Shown in pieces: positions 24,714-37,655 of a stretch of 64,000 nt of DNA. Source of the DNA: Nonomuraea guangzhouensis (GTDB lineage: Bacteria; Actinomycetota; Actinomycetes; Streptosporangiales; Streptosporangiaceae); contig NZ_JAHKRM010000022.1 of NCBI RefSeq assembly GCF_019396345.1, positions 62,001-126,000 on the forward strand. The letters run 5' to 3'. The notes below the pieces were generated by a model, which was not told where the DNA came from, did not search any database, and was given only the letters and a program-made list of their open reading frames with translations. Numbering within the stretch: position 1 is the stretch's first letter; every line of letters starts with the position of its first letter. Position numbers and translations under genes: made by a program.

Positions 24714-24789
24714 GGACGGGACTAGGAGCTACTCATCGTGACAGACTTGTACCTACTCGCGGTGGCACCCCGGGAGTGAAGGAGGTCCC

Positions 24790-28959
<4,170 letters not shown>

Positions 28960-28962
28960 TCG

Positions 28963-29592
28963 ATGCCGGATCGTGCCAAGATCCTCCTGGTCGACGACCG
29001 GGAGGAGAATCTGATCGCCCTTGAGGCCATCCTCAGCTCGCTCGACCTGGTGCCCGTACGCGCCAGGTCCGGCGAGGAGGCGCTCAAGGCACTGCTCAAC
29101 ACCGAGTTCGCGCTCATCCTGCTCGACGTACGGATGCCGGGCATGGACGGGTTCGAGACCGCCGCCCACATCAAGCGGCGGGAGCGGACCAGGAACATCC
29201 CGATCATCTTCCTCACCGTGGTCGACAGCGCGCCCGACTACGCCTTCCGCGGCTACGCGGCGGGCGCCGTCGACTACCTGACCAAGCCGTTCGACCCGTG
29301 GGTGCTGCGGGCCAAGGTGTCGGTCTTCACCGAGCTGTACAACATGAACAAGCGGCTGGCCGAGCAGGCTTCGATGCTGCGCGAGCGGCTGAGCGCCGAG
29401 CTGCCGCCGGGCGCGGGCGACCAGTCGGCGATCCTGCCCGAGCTGTCCCGGCGGCTGATGGCGGCGGAGGACGAGCTGGCCAGGGTACGCGAGCTGGCGC
29501 GCAAGTCGCCGGACCCGGGGGTGGCGGCCCCGCTCTCCGACCTCGCCGACCGGCTCGCCCACCTCCGCGCCGGCTTCGACGCCCTGTCGTGA
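28963..29592 (+). CDS. Response regulator with coiled-coil tail, OsaB-like
   Basis: 209 residues. Receiver domain (about 3-120) with ILLVDDREEN, the phospho-acceptor Asp in LILLDVRMPGMDG (about 53) and YLTKPF with the conserved Lys. No DNA-binding domain follows; instead a helical, Leu/Glu/Arg-rich tail (about 125-209) suggests protein-protein output. Three bases separate it from the hybrid kinase stop, so the pair is cotranscribed and functions as one relay, as in osaAB of Streptomyces (family knowledge). Convergent with the NYN gene. Confidence 0.9.
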   Translation: MPDRAKILLVDDREENLIALEAILSSLDLVPVRARSGEEALKALLNTEFALILLDVRMPGMDGFETAAHIKRRERTRNIPIIFLTVVDSAPDYAFRGYAAGAVDYLTKPFDPWVLRAKVSVFTELYNMNKRLAEQASMLRERLSAELPPGAGDQSAILPELSRRLMAAEDELARVRELARKSPDPGVAAPLSDLADRLAHLRAGFDALS

Positions 29593-30049
29593 ATTCGCCT
29601 TGTGGATAAGAGGTCGCTCCAGATGTGGCGGTCGTCGCCGCGGCGCGCTCTGCCGTCCGTGCCGGAGCGCTGAGGCCGGGTTGTCGTCGACACGAAAGCC
29701 CTGAGGCCGGACGTTTGAGGCGCGCGCTGCCGTCCGTACGGGAACGCTGAGGCCAGGTGTTAGAGGCGCGCGCTGCCGTCCGTACGCTGACGCTGGCGCC
29801 AGCCTGCCGTCTGTACGGAAGCCGAGTCCGGCCGCCATGCCGTCCCGACGGGAGGCGCCCCTCCCGTGGATGCCGCGGTCGGTTACAGGGGCCGCTAAAC
29901 CGTCCGTACGACCGGTTACGGGGGCGCTATGCCCATCCGCACGAGGGCGTTGAGGCCGGGGCGGGGCGCCATTCGCACGAGGCGCTGAGGCCGGTACGGC
30001 AATCGCACCGGCCCCTCCAGCCGCGGGGACCCGCCAGGCTGGTGCCTGG
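29593..30049. repeat. Intergenic array of degenerate repeats
   Basis: 457 bp without a credible gene. Between about 29649 and 30010 at least eight imperfect units recur with spacing of about 30-46 bp, built on TGCCGTCCGTACGG...GCTGAGGCCGG. An exact 24-bp copy (GAGGCGCGCGCTGCC... ) lies at 29717-29740 and 29763-29786. The CCGTACGG core is palindromic. Units decay toward the right end. No even spacers as in CRISPR. Confidence 0.75.
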
Positions 30050-31219
30050 CTAGTGCCTGGCGCGCTCCAACGCGTCCCAGAAGCCGCGGCGCAGCGCGTG
30101 GCGTACCTCGTCGTGCAGCAGGAAGTCGATCGGCAGCGACGAGCCCTGCAGCAGGCGGGCCTCCAGATCGGAGGGCATCCGTGGCTTGCGCGCCAGCACG
30201 GCCTCCAGCCACAGGGCCGGAGCGTCGCGGGCCACGGACTCGCCGAAGTCGTGCCCTTCCCGGTGGGCGGCCTTGACGGCGTCGGACAGCGTGGTGGCCC
30301 CGCCCGTGGCGGCCGAGGGCTGCTGGGAGACGGGCGCGGGCTGCGGTCCGGTGTAGGCGCCGAGCTGCGAGGGCTGGTAGGTGCCGTTGGACGGCGAGTT
30401 GAACTGCCCGGTCGTCGGCGCCTGCGGCTGCTGCGGGATCGGCCCGGTCACCGGGGCGGCCGACGGCGGGTCGGGCTGGTAGTCGGAGTAGGCGGGCAGC
30501 GACGGCTGCGGCGACTGGCGGCGCCCCGCCGACGGCATAATGCCGTTGGCGTTCTGGCGCCCGGAGCCGGCGGAGTGGTTGCCCCCGCTCGACTCGGCGG
30601 GCGGCAGCTCCCGCTGCGCGTGGCCGCCGTGGCCGTTGCTGACCGGCTGGTGGTGGCCGTTGGTCACCTCGATGGCGCCGGTCATCAGGTTGACGTAGGG
30701 GCGCAGGTGAACGCCGCCCAGCTCGATGAGGTCGTCGCTCTCCTGAGTGAGCGAGCGGGCGACGGCCCAGCCGCCGTCGGTCGCGATGTGCACGACGGTC
30801 ACCCTGATGCCGAGGTCCTGCGCGTCGCAGACCACCTGGGCCAGGTCCTCGTCACCGCTGACCACGACGGCGTCGCAGATGGCGCTGTTTCGGGCGAGCG
30901 TCATCAGATCGCGGTGAACCTGGGCGTCCACGCCTTCGCGCCGTCCTGGACGGATGCGCGAGAGGCGGAGCTTGAGACCGGGGATGTCGGCCAGCACGTC
31001 GTGCTCCGGCGTGCGCCGTCCTTCGACGGTCGCCTCGTACCAGTAGCACCGCAGCAGCGGCAGCCCGGTGCGTTCGCGCGAGAGGCTTGACATGAGCTGC
31101 AACAGCCCTGGATAGTCCCAGGCCACGGCTTCACGATGGCGGGTCCCATGCACGGCCATCGCGCCGTCGGCCAGCAGATAGCCAGCGTCCACGAACAGCG
31201 CGCAGCGATCCACTGACAC
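30050..31219 (-). CDS. NYN-domain (PIN-like) protein with disordered linker
   Basis: 389 residues. N-terminal NYN domain (about 4-180) with CALFVDAGYLL, conserved acidic DAQVHRDLM and VVVSGDEDLAQVV, the metal-binding Asp pattern of LabA-like/PIN nucleases. A Pro/Gln/Ser/Asn-rich linker (about 195-325) precedes a conserved C-terminal helical region ending RRGFWDALERARH. Probably an RNA-associated endonuclease or RNA-binding regulator. The start at 31219 lies 180 bp from the sigma-fusion stop on the same strand. It converges on the response regulator across the repeat array. Confidence 0.85.
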   Translation of the reverse strand: MSVDRCALFVDAGYLLADGAMAVHGTRHREAVAWDYPGLLQLMSSLSRERTGLPLLRCYWYEATVEGRRTPEHDVLADIPGLKLRLSRIRPGRREGVDAQVHRDLMTLARNSAICDAVVVSGDEDLAQVVCDAQDLGIRVTVVHIATDGGWAVARSLTQESDDLIELGGVHLRPYVNLMTGAIEVTNGHHQPVSNGHGGHAQRELPPAESSGGNHSAGSGRQNANGIMPSAGRRQSPQPSLPAYSDYQPDPPSAAPVTGPIPQQPQAPTTGQFNSPSNGTYQPSQLGAYTGPQPAPVSQQPSAATGGATTLSDAVKAAHREGHDFGESVARDAPALWLEAVLARKPRMPSDLEARLLQGSSLPIDFLLHDEVRHALRRGFWDALERARH

Positions 31220-31399
31220 GGCCCCTTTCCTGGTGGTCCGACCTGAGCAGACTCGTGCACCGTCAGAGCCGGACGCGGCGGCCCTGTCTCAGGGTAATGA
31301 AAGCAGGTGATCGCGCGAGGGTTAATCCCGACGATTCGCCCCTGCCCCGACCATACGCCGGTGCATTCGGGCTGACCGTACCAATATGTCGGACTTTGG

Positions 31400-34300
31400 T
31401 CACGACCGGGCACGAACACACACAGCGGCAATCGCGAACAGCACCACATCCTCCCGCGTAGCGATCGCCAGCGCCGGGTCATTGCCGAGTTCGGCACCGA
31501 AAGTATCGACATCGACACCGAACGTCATTCCCTTGGCGCCGTTGGACGAGCTGTCGAAAACGTTACCCGCATCACGATCGCCCCCTGCCGGAGTGAGCGC
31601 CCCCGAGCCCAGCGAGAGCCGATCCCCGCCGAGATCGGCATCGCCTTCCCAGGTCACCATCTCGATCCGCGCAGGCGAGCTCTTGCGGACCGCTCGCCCC
31701 TGCGGGATCCGCGCGCCTGATCCTGCGGAAACCGGCCCGCCCTGAGGGATGTGGGCACCCGACCCCGCGGGAACCGGGCCACCCTGAGGGATCTGAGCGG
31801 CCGACGCCCTGAGGACCGGACCGCCTGCGGGCGACCCCGTGGGAAACGGGCCTCCCCGAGGGACCCGCACGGGCGAGGCCATGGCGAACGGGCTTCCCCG
31901 AGGGACCCGGGCGGGTGAGCCTGCGGGGACCGGGCCGCCTGTTGGCGAGCTCGTGGGAACCAGGCCGCCTCGCGGCATCCGGGCGGCCGAGCCCGCGGAG
32001 ACGAGGCCGCCCAGCGGGATCCGCACCTGATCGGCCTCGCCGCCGACGACGGTCGCCGTATCGAGCACGACGGCATGGCTGTACGGTCCTGCGGGATCGG
32101 TCACGATCATCACCAGGCTCCATCCGGCGTGCCGCGCGGCCCCCTCCCGCATCGGGAGGTCGGCCGCCCACCACATGCCGTCCCGCCGGGCACTCCCGAC
32201 CAGCCCGGTCACGTCGGCGAACGCCTGGTACGCGAACCCCGAGGGCAGCTCACTGACCGTCACCTGCTCAGGCCTGATGGACAGGTAACGCCGACGACCC
32301 GGCGGTCGCAGGCTGATCGGCCCCGCGCTCTCCCCACCGGCCGACCAGTAGAGACCCGCCCACACGACCCGCCCGCCCGGGGGCCGCCGCAGAGTGGCGC
32401 CGCTGGAGGCGTACGTTCCCGCTACCCCGTCCTCATCGACGGCGTCCATGGGCCACAACCCACCGTCCCACCTGTCGCCCTGCCTCTCGCCCTGTCGCTG
32501 CCCGACCTCCGCACAGCCGTCGCGCCCCGCCGGGCAGCTCAGCATCGAGTTACCGATCGCCCTGACCGTCACCTTGCCGTCGGCGGCGAACCTGGCGGAC
32601 GCGCCCACCTGCCGTACCCCGGCCGCGGAGTGCGCTGCGGCCCGCAGGGAGCCGGACGTGATCCGGACGGCGGGACCGGCTCCCTGAGGCGCTTGGGCGG
32701 CCACCTGGACGCGCAGGAAGACGGCGGTTTTGCGAGCCGCCTTAAGCGGCCCCCTGACGCACGTCGCGCCCTGCCTGGCCGGACGACAGCTCCAGCCGCC
32801 CCTTGTCCCAACGGGCGTGACCACGGCAACCCCGCGACCGTATCCACCTGGCGGCACGGCGCCCGCAGCCACGTCCCGGCCATGGCCGCCCAACCGACCC
32901 AGCGCGACACCCGCAGCCACACCCCCGCCGTGGACGGCCGACGACATGACACCCGCAGTCACATCCCCACCGTGGCCGCCCAGCCGCTCCAACGCGACGC
33001 CCACCGCCGCACGCCGACCGTAGGTGGCCGACGGCATGGCAGCCGCAGCCGCACCCCGGCCGTAGATGGCCGATGGCACGACGCCCGCAGCCATACCCAT
33101 GCCATAACCGCGCGACCGCTCCAACGCGACGCCCCCGCCGTAGCCGCCCGGCCGCCGCAGCGCGACGCCCGCAGCCGCACCCCGGGCGTGGTGTCCTGAG
33201 GGGATCAGCGTGACGCCTGTGGGCAGGTCTACGGCGGCCTCGATTTCGCGGGTTGGGGCGTTGCCCGAGTTGCGGAGGCGTATCGCGATGATGCCGGGCC
33301 GGTCGCGGACCAGTGCGCCGAGTGCGCCGATCGTGGCGTGCAGGCGGGGTCCGTGCGGCCTCTGCCCTGGGGGCGCCGCCGGACGTTCGGGGGCCGGTCG
33401 CGTGGGATCTTCGAGCGGCCGTACAGGCGGCGGTCCGGCTGACGCGACGGGCTTGGCGACCGGCCTTCTTACCGGATCCTCGGCCGTGATCAGCGCGAAC
33501 ATGGCAGCGGCCGCCACTGCGGCGGCGGTACCGCTGGCGATCGCCGCCTGCGCGTATGTGGGCACCCGCCGGACCCAGCCGAGGACGCGCCTGGGCACCT
33601 GTCCACCCTCGCCGCGCACGCACACCCACCCGAGCAACACCCGCCCGACACGACCAACCAGGCGCTCGGAGACCCGCCCGACCCAACCGGCCACGTTCCC
33701 GAAGACCCGCCCTACCCAAGCAACCACGCCCCTGGACGCCCACCCGATCCCACCGACCACGTACTTGGGCCCACGCCCGATCCCACCGAGCACACGCCAG
33801 ACCCAACCCAGCGGCAACCGCAGGATCCAGCCCAGCCCGTCCGAACCACAGCTCGCGGTTCTCGTCTTGGCCAGTGCCGTCGCGTACCCGGCGAAGACCG
33901 GTCCGGCGATCATCGGGCCGATGATGACGCGCAGGCCCCGGTTGACGTCGGTCAGTTCCAGCAGGACGGCGCGGCATTCGGGGCAGTCCTTCACATGTTC
34001 GTCCACCGCCTTGGACGCGCGCCTGGCCAGCCCGCCCCTGACGTAGCGGCTCATCGTGAAGAGCACCGGACGGCACGCATGACGGGTCGGAGCGGTCAGG
34101 CGGATCCGCAGGTACGCCTGGCGCAAGCCGGCGAGGGCGCGGCGGGTGAGTTCGGTCACGCCGTTGGCCGGTAGGCCGAGCAGGACAGCCACGTCGGCGA
34201 GTGGGGAGTGCTCGACCTCGGTGTGCCAGAGCACCGCTCGCCACCGCTCCGGCAGCGACAGGAACGCCTTGGCGATCAGCGACTGCTCCAGGCCGATGAG

Positions 34301-34666
34301 GGCCGGGTCGACGAAGGGCACATCGGGATCGAAGGTCTCGCCCGCGGGCACCGGGCAGTTCGCCACCCGCGTCCGGTCATGGACGGTGCGCCGCACCACG
34401 GTCAGCAGGTACGTCCGGAACCCGGCCTGGGGGCCGCCGCCGCGGCCGACGAGGTCGAGGATCTTGGTGAACGACTCGGCGACCACGTCCTCGACCTCGG
34501 CCTCGCCCCTGACGAGCTGGCGGGCCAGCGAGCGCGCGGCGGCTACGTGGCGCTCGTGGAGTTCGTGGTAGGCGGTGGCGTCGCCGGCTCTGACCGCGTG
34601 AAGAAGATCTGCATCGCTCAGCGACGGCGATGGCGATGGCGATGGCGATGGCGATTCACCACTCAT
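31400..34666 (-). CDS. ECF sigma factor fused to zinc-finger, membrane and extracellular domains
   Basis: 1088 residues. Sigma region 2 (about 17-100) and region 4 (about 125-190) are followed by an anti-sigma-like zinc motif HVKDCPEC (224-231), a Trp/Gly/Arg-rich amphipathic stretch (278-366), one membrane helix (about 372-394), a Pro-rich linker and a large outer domain. That domain shows DUF11-like LPTGVTLIP, then GRVVWAGLYWSAG, EMVTWEGDADLGGDRL and FDSSSNGA blocks. It resembles ECF52/ECF53-type membrane-tethered sigma factors. Two repeat-rich inserts (about 492-612 and 885-995) interrupt the outer domain. Start ATG 34666 has GAGG five bases upstream. Confidence 0.85.
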   Translation of the reverse strand: MSGESPSPSPSPSPSLSDADLLHAVRAGDATAYHELHERHVAAARSLARQLVRGEAEVEDVVAESFTKILDLVGRGGGPQAGFRTYLLTVVRRTVHDRTRVANCPVPAGETFDPDVPFVDPALIGLEQSLIAKAFLSLPERWRAVLWHTEVEHSPLADVAVLLGLPANGVTELTRRALAGLRQAYLRIRLTAPTRHACRPVLFTMSRYVRGGLARRASKAVDEHVKDCPECRAVLLELTDVNRGLRVIIGPMIAGPVFAGYATALAKTRTASCGSDGLGWILRLPLGWVWRVLGGIGRGPKYVVGGIGWASRGVVAWVGRVFGNVAGWVGRVSERLVGRVGRVLLGWVCVRGEGGQVPRRVLGWVRRVPTYAQAAIASGTAAAVAAAAMFALITAEDPVRRPVAKPVASAGPPPVRPLEDPTRPAPERPAAPPGQRPHGPRLHATIGALGALVRDRPGIIAIRLRNSGNAPTREIEAAVDLPTGVTLIPSGHHARGAAAGVALRRPGGYGGGVALERSRGYGMGMAAGVVPSAIYGRGAAAAAMPSATYGRRAAVGVALERLGGHGGDVTAGVMSSAVHGGGVAAGVALGRLGGHGRDVAAGAVPPGGYGRGVAVVTPVGTRGGWSCRPARQGATCVRGPLKAARKTAVFLRVQVAAQAPQGAGPAVRITSGSLRAAAHSAAGVRQVGASARFAADGKVTVRAIGNSMLSCPAGRDGCAEVGQRQGERQGDRWDGGLWPMDAVDEDGVAGTYASSGATLRRPPGGRVVWAGLYWSAGGESAGPISLRPPGRRRYLSIRPEQVTVSELPSGFAYQAFADVTGLVGSARRDGMWWAADLPMREGAARHAGWSLVMIVTDPAGPYSHAVVLDTATVVGGEADQVRIPLGGLVSAGSAARMPRGGLVPTSSPTGGPVPAGSPARVPRGSPFAMASPVRVPRGGPFPTGSPAGGPVLRASAAQIPQGGPVPAGSGAHIPQGGPVSAGSGARIPQGRAVRKSSPARIEMVTWEGDADLGGDRLSLGSGALTPAGGDRDAGNVFDSSSNGAKGMTFGVDVDTFGAELGNDPALAIATREDVVLFAIAAVCVRARS
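31678..32010 (-). repeat. Coding repeats, second insert of sigma-factor fusion
   Basis: Tandem units of about 48 bp encode variants of PxGSxAxxPRGGPVPTG (for example IPQGGPVPAGSGAH, IPQGGPVSAGSGAR). They sit between the VRIPLGG and MVTWEGDADL strands, which are adjacent in related outer domains. Confidence 0.8.
32831..33193 (-). repeat. Coding repeats, first insert of sigma-factor fusion
   Basis: Tandem Gly/Ala/Val/Arg-rich units such as GVALERLGGHGGDVTAG and GVALGRLGGHGRDVAAG, with shorter GYGRGAAA forms. They interrupt the DUF11-like domain between LPTGVTLIPSG and the WSCRP strand. Confidence 0.8.
34623..34655 (-). repeat. Hexanucleotide microsatellite in sigma-fusion N-terminus
   Basis: Four perfect GATGGC units plus flanking partial units (+ strand), encoding the Ser-Pro run right after the start. 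Length changes would add or remove Ser-Pro pairs without shifting frame. Confidence 0.85.
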
Positions 34667-34797
34667 TGTTACCTCACGATTACCTAAAGTTGCCCTCCCG
34701 AGCATTCCGCAGCCGCCGTCATGGTTAAACCGACTGGCCGTCTTTACCTTCCGACCGGACCGGCTCTCGTCCCGGCCAGGACCCTAAGCTTGGTGCC

Positions 34798-35331
34798 ATG
34801 ACAGATCGCGACAACCTGCTGGCCGAGATCAAGAAGAAGGCCGTCGTGCACGGCAAGGTCGTGCTCTCCTCGGGTCAGGAGGCCGACTTCTACCTCGACC
34901 TGCGCCGGATCACGCTCGACGGCGTGGCCGCGCCCCTGGTCGGCAGGGTGATGCTCGACCTGACCAAGGATCTGGAGTTCGACGCCGTGGGCGGGCTGAC
35001 GCTGGGCGCCGACCCCGTGGCGACCGCGATGATGCACGCCGCCGCGGCGCAGGGGCGGCCGCTCGACGCGTTCGTGGTGCGCAAGGCGCAGAAGGCGCAC
35101 GGCATGCAGCGCAGGATCGAGGGGCCGGAGGTCAAGGGCCGCCGGGTGCTCGCCGTCGAGGACACCTCCACGACCGGCGCCTCCCCGCTGACGGCCGTCG
35201 AGGCGCTGCGCGAGGCGGGCGCCGAGGTGGTCGCGGTGGCCACGATCGTCGAGCGGGGCGCCGCGCCCCGGATGGCCGAGGAGGGGCTCGACTACCGCTC
35301 CGCGTTCACGCTCCAGGACCTCGGACTGTGA
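34798..35331 (+). CDS. pyrE: Orotate phosphoribosyltransferase
   Basis: 177 residues, the usual length. Converts orotate and PRPP to orotidine 5'-phosphate in pyrimidine synthesis. The PRPP-binding motif VLAVEDTSTTGAS (about 119-131) and the FYLDLRRITL and KAHGMQRRIEG loops are diagnostic. The ATG start gives the family N-terminus. Not in a pyr operon here: the divergent neighbour is the sigma fusion, and the convergent neighbour overlaps its last 26 bp. Confidence 0.95.
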   Translation: MTDRDNLLAEIKKKAVVHGKVVLSSGQEADFYLDLRRITLDGVAAPLVGRVMLDLTKDLEFDAVGGLTLGADPVATAMMHAAAAQGRPLDAFVVRKAQKAHGMQRRIEGPEVKGRRVLAVEDTSTTGASPLTAVEALREAGAEVVAVATIVERGAAPRMAEEGLDYRSAFTLQDLGL

Positions 35332-35731
35332 ACGCCTCCCGCGCACCGGCCTTGCCCGGCGCGCGGGCCTTGCCGTTCTCGGTCACCAGGACCGTGGCCG
35401 CGTCGGTGAGCACCACGTCGAGTTCGGGCTCGAAGTAGCTGACCTCTTCGCCCCTGCTCATGTCGCGATATTGCAGCACATCGCCGCCTGGTACGCGCAC
35501 CGTGACGAGGGGGCAGGTGTCGGCCATGCACTCGATGCGGACAGTCGGCACCTGGGCGCTGGCCTGCGGCTGGGCGGCGACGTTCGCGCGCTCGGGCTGC
35601 TGCTGTCGCGTGTCGAGCGAGGTGATCAGCGCGCGACCGCCGACGACCAGGAGCGTCACCACGGCCACCGCCGCCAGGACGGCGAGCGCGAGGCGGGCGA
35701 GGCCCATCGGATCTGACCTGTGGCGTCCCAC
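35306..35731 (-). CDS. Membrane-anchored hypothetical protein
   Basis: 141 residues. One N-terminal membrane helix (about 12-35), a Gln/Ala-rich linker, then a small outer domain with IECMADTCPLVTVRVPGG, whose two Cys residues may form a disulfide. Probably a type II membrane protein facing outside. No family recognised. Its 3' end overlaps pyrE by 26 bp on the opposite strand. It follows the DedA gene on the same strand with a short gap and may be cotranscribed. Confidence 0.7.
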   Translation of the reverse strand: MGRHRSDPMGLARLALAVLAAVAVVTLLVVGGRALITSLDTRQQQPERANVAAQPQASAQVPTVRIECMADTCPLVTVRVPGGDVLQYRDMSRGEEVSYFEPELDVVLTDAATVLVTENGKARAPGKAGAREAFTVRGPGA

Positions 35732-35790
35732 AAGGGGGAGCGTACTCGTAGGCGGGGGCGATCTCGATCATTGCCGCTCACCGTCAGGGA

Positions 35791-36483
35791 TCAACCCACG
35801 CGGTGGTGCTTACCGTTGGGCTCCGGCACCTGCTTGGCGGCCCTGCGGGTCTTGATCACCTCGACGATGATCGGGATCACCGAGATGAACACGATGAGGA
35901 AGACCCCGGGCAGGATGTACTTGTCGATCTTGGTGGGGTCGACCTGGCCGCCGAGGAAGTGGCCGATCAGCAGCATGCTCTCGACCCACACCAGGCCGCC
36001 GATGGTGTTCCAGAGGAAGAACGTGCGGGCCGGCATCTCCAGGACGCCGGCGACCGGGTTCATGAACGTGCGGACGATCGGCACGAAGCGGGCGATGATC
36101 ACCGCTCTGGCCGGACCGAACTTCACGAAGTAGTGCTCGGCCTTCTCCACATATTCTCTCTTGAACAGCCGCGAGTCCGGCTTGTCGAACAACCTCCCGC
36201 CGACCTTGGCCCCTATGAGATGCCCGAGCTGGGCGCCCGCCACCGCGCACAGCGGTGTGGCGATCAGCAGCACGGGGAAGGACAGCGGCTCGATGCCGAT
36301 CCCCTTCGCCGCGGCGGCGGAGCTGAAGATGCCCGCGGCGACGAGCAGCGAGTCACCGGGCAGGAAGAACCCGACGAGCAGGCCCGTCTCGGCGAAGATG
36401 ATCGCCAGGACGCCGACGGTCGCGAAGGCGCCGAGAATCGTCAGCCACCACGTCGGGTCCAGGAGGTTGGAAAGCCAGTCCAC
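35791..36483 (-). CDS. DedA/SNARE-associated family membrane protein
   Basis: 230 residues, with several membrane helices and the DedA signature: FAETGLLVGFFLPGDSLLVAAG near the N-terminus and ARFVPIVRTFMNPVAGVLEM with the conserved Arg. DedA proteins are proposed lipid-carrier flippases, for example for undecaprenyl phosphate. The C-terminus is basic and cytoplasmic. Divergent from the aldolase gene. Family membership is clear; exact substrate is unknown. Confidence 0.92.
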   Translation of the reverse strand: MDWLSNLLDPTWWLTILGAFATVGVLAIIFAETGLLVGFFLPGDSLLVAAGIFSSAAAAKGIGIEPLSFPVLLIATPLCAVAGAQLGHLIGAKVGGRLFDKPDSRLFKREYVEKAEHYFVKFGPARAVIIARFVPIVRTFMNPVAGVLEMPARTFFLWNTIGGLVWVESMLLIGHFLGGQVDPTKIDKYILPGVFLIVFISVIPIIVEVIKTRRAAKQVPEPNGKHHRVG

Positions 36484-36531
36484 GAGGCGAGCCTACCCGG
36501 CATGAACGCTCTTGGCCGCCGCGAGTTGTCT

Positions 36532-36547
36532 CTACCACGCGGGGTAG
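36532..36547. promoter_or_regulatory. Inverted repeat in the DedA/fba divergent region
   Basis: CTACC/GGTAG with a 6-nt centre ACGCGG, about 50 bp upstream of the aldolase start and followed by GGGATACTGG, a -10-like element. Candidate operator; no regulator assigned. Confidence 0.35.
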
Positions 36548-36598
36548 CGGACCGGGATACTGGGCTGCGCGAAGCCGTACTTCTCAGGGAGATGAAGC

Positions 36599-37621
36599 AT
36601 GCCTATAGCAACCCCAGAGGTCTATGCCGAGATGCTCGACCGCGCGAAGGCGGGCGGATTCGCCTACCCGGCGATCAACGTGACCTCTTCCCAGACGCTC
36701 AACGCCGCGCTGCGCGGGTTCGCCGAAGCCGGGAGCGATGGCATCGTCCAGGTGTCGACCGGCGGCGCGGAGTTCCTGTCCGGCGCCACGGTCAAGGACA
36801 TGGTGGTGGGCGCGACGGCGCTGGCCGAGTACGCCAGGGTGGTCGCCGCCAAATACCCGGTGACGGTCGCGCTGCACACCGACCACTGCCCCAAGGACAA
36901 GCTCGACGGCTTCATGCGGCCGTTGATCGACATCTCGCTGGAGCGTGTGGCCAAGGGCCTCGACCCGCTCTTCCAGTCGCACATGTGGGACGGCTCGGCC
37001 GTACCCCTGGAGGAGAACCTGGAGATCGCCAAGGAGCTCCTCGACAAGTGCCACCGCGCCAACATCATCATGGAGATGGAGATCGGCGTCGTCGGCGGCG
37101 AGGAGGACGGCGTCGTCGGCGAGATGAACGAGAAGCTCTACACCACGCCCGAGGACGCGCTGGCCACGGCCGAGGCCGTGGGGATCGGCGAGCAGGGCCG
37201 CTTCCTGCTGGCCGCCACGTTCGGCAACGTGCACGGCGTCTACAAGCCGGGCCACGTCAAGCTGCGGCCCAGCGTGCTGAAGGACATCCAGGAGGCCGTC
37301 GGCGGCAAGTACGGCAAGGACAAACCGTTCGACCTGGTCTTCCACGGCGGTTCCGGATCGGCGATGGAGGAAATCCACGAGGCGATCTCCTACGGCGTGG
37401 TCAAGATGAACGTCGACACCGACACCCAATACGCCTTCACCAGGCCGATCGCCGATCACATGTTCCGTAACTACGACGGCGTGCTCAAGGTCGACGGCGA
37501 CGTCGGCAGCAAGAAGGCGTACGACCCGCGCGCCTACGGCAAGTCGGCCGAGGCCGGGATGGCGGCCCGCATCGTCGAGGCGTGTGAGCACCTCAAATCA
37601 GCTGGGACCAAGATCTCCTAG
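36599..37621 (+). CDS. fbaA: Class II fructose-bisphosphate aldolase
   Basis: 340 residues, the usual length. Splits fructose 1,6-bisphosphate into two triose phosphates. Seen: GFAYPAINVTSSQTLNAAL, zinc ligands in LHTDHCPKDKLDG, EMEIGVVGGEEDG, FGNVHGVYKPG and FHGGSGS, matching the class IIa type. ATG at 36599 preceded by GGGAGATGAAGC. Followed after 34 bp by a DUF3151 gene in the same direction; I recall this pairing from other actinomycetes. Confidence 0.96.
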   Translation: MPIATPEVYAEMLDRAKAGGFAYPAINVTSSQTLNAALRGFAEAGSDGIVQVSTGGAEFLSGATVKDMVVGATALAEYARVVAAKYPVTVALHTDHCPKDKLDGFMRPLIDISLERVAKGLDPLFQSHMWDGSAVPLEENLEIAKELLDKCHRANIIMEMEIGVVGGEEDGVVGEMNEKLYTTPEDALATAEAVGIGEQGRFLLAATFGNVHGVYKPGHVKLRPSVLKDIQEAVGGKYGKDKPFDLVFHGGSGSAMEEIHEAISYGVVKMNVDTDTQYAFTRPIADHMFRNYDGVLKVDGDVGSKKAYDPRAYGKSAEAGMAARIVEACEHLKSAGTKIS

Positions 37622-37655
37622 CCACGTCGGCGGCTCGGCGGGTATGACTTGTCCT

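Noticed and set aside
29649..30010. Possible CRISPR array
   Set aside because: Units are degenerate, unevenly spaced and lack distinct spacers; no cas genes nearby.
32742..34244. 500-codon minus-strand frame inside the sigma fusion
   Set aside because: Out-of-frame reading of the same repeats; the sigma, zinc-finger and outer-domain motifs are all in the other minus frame.
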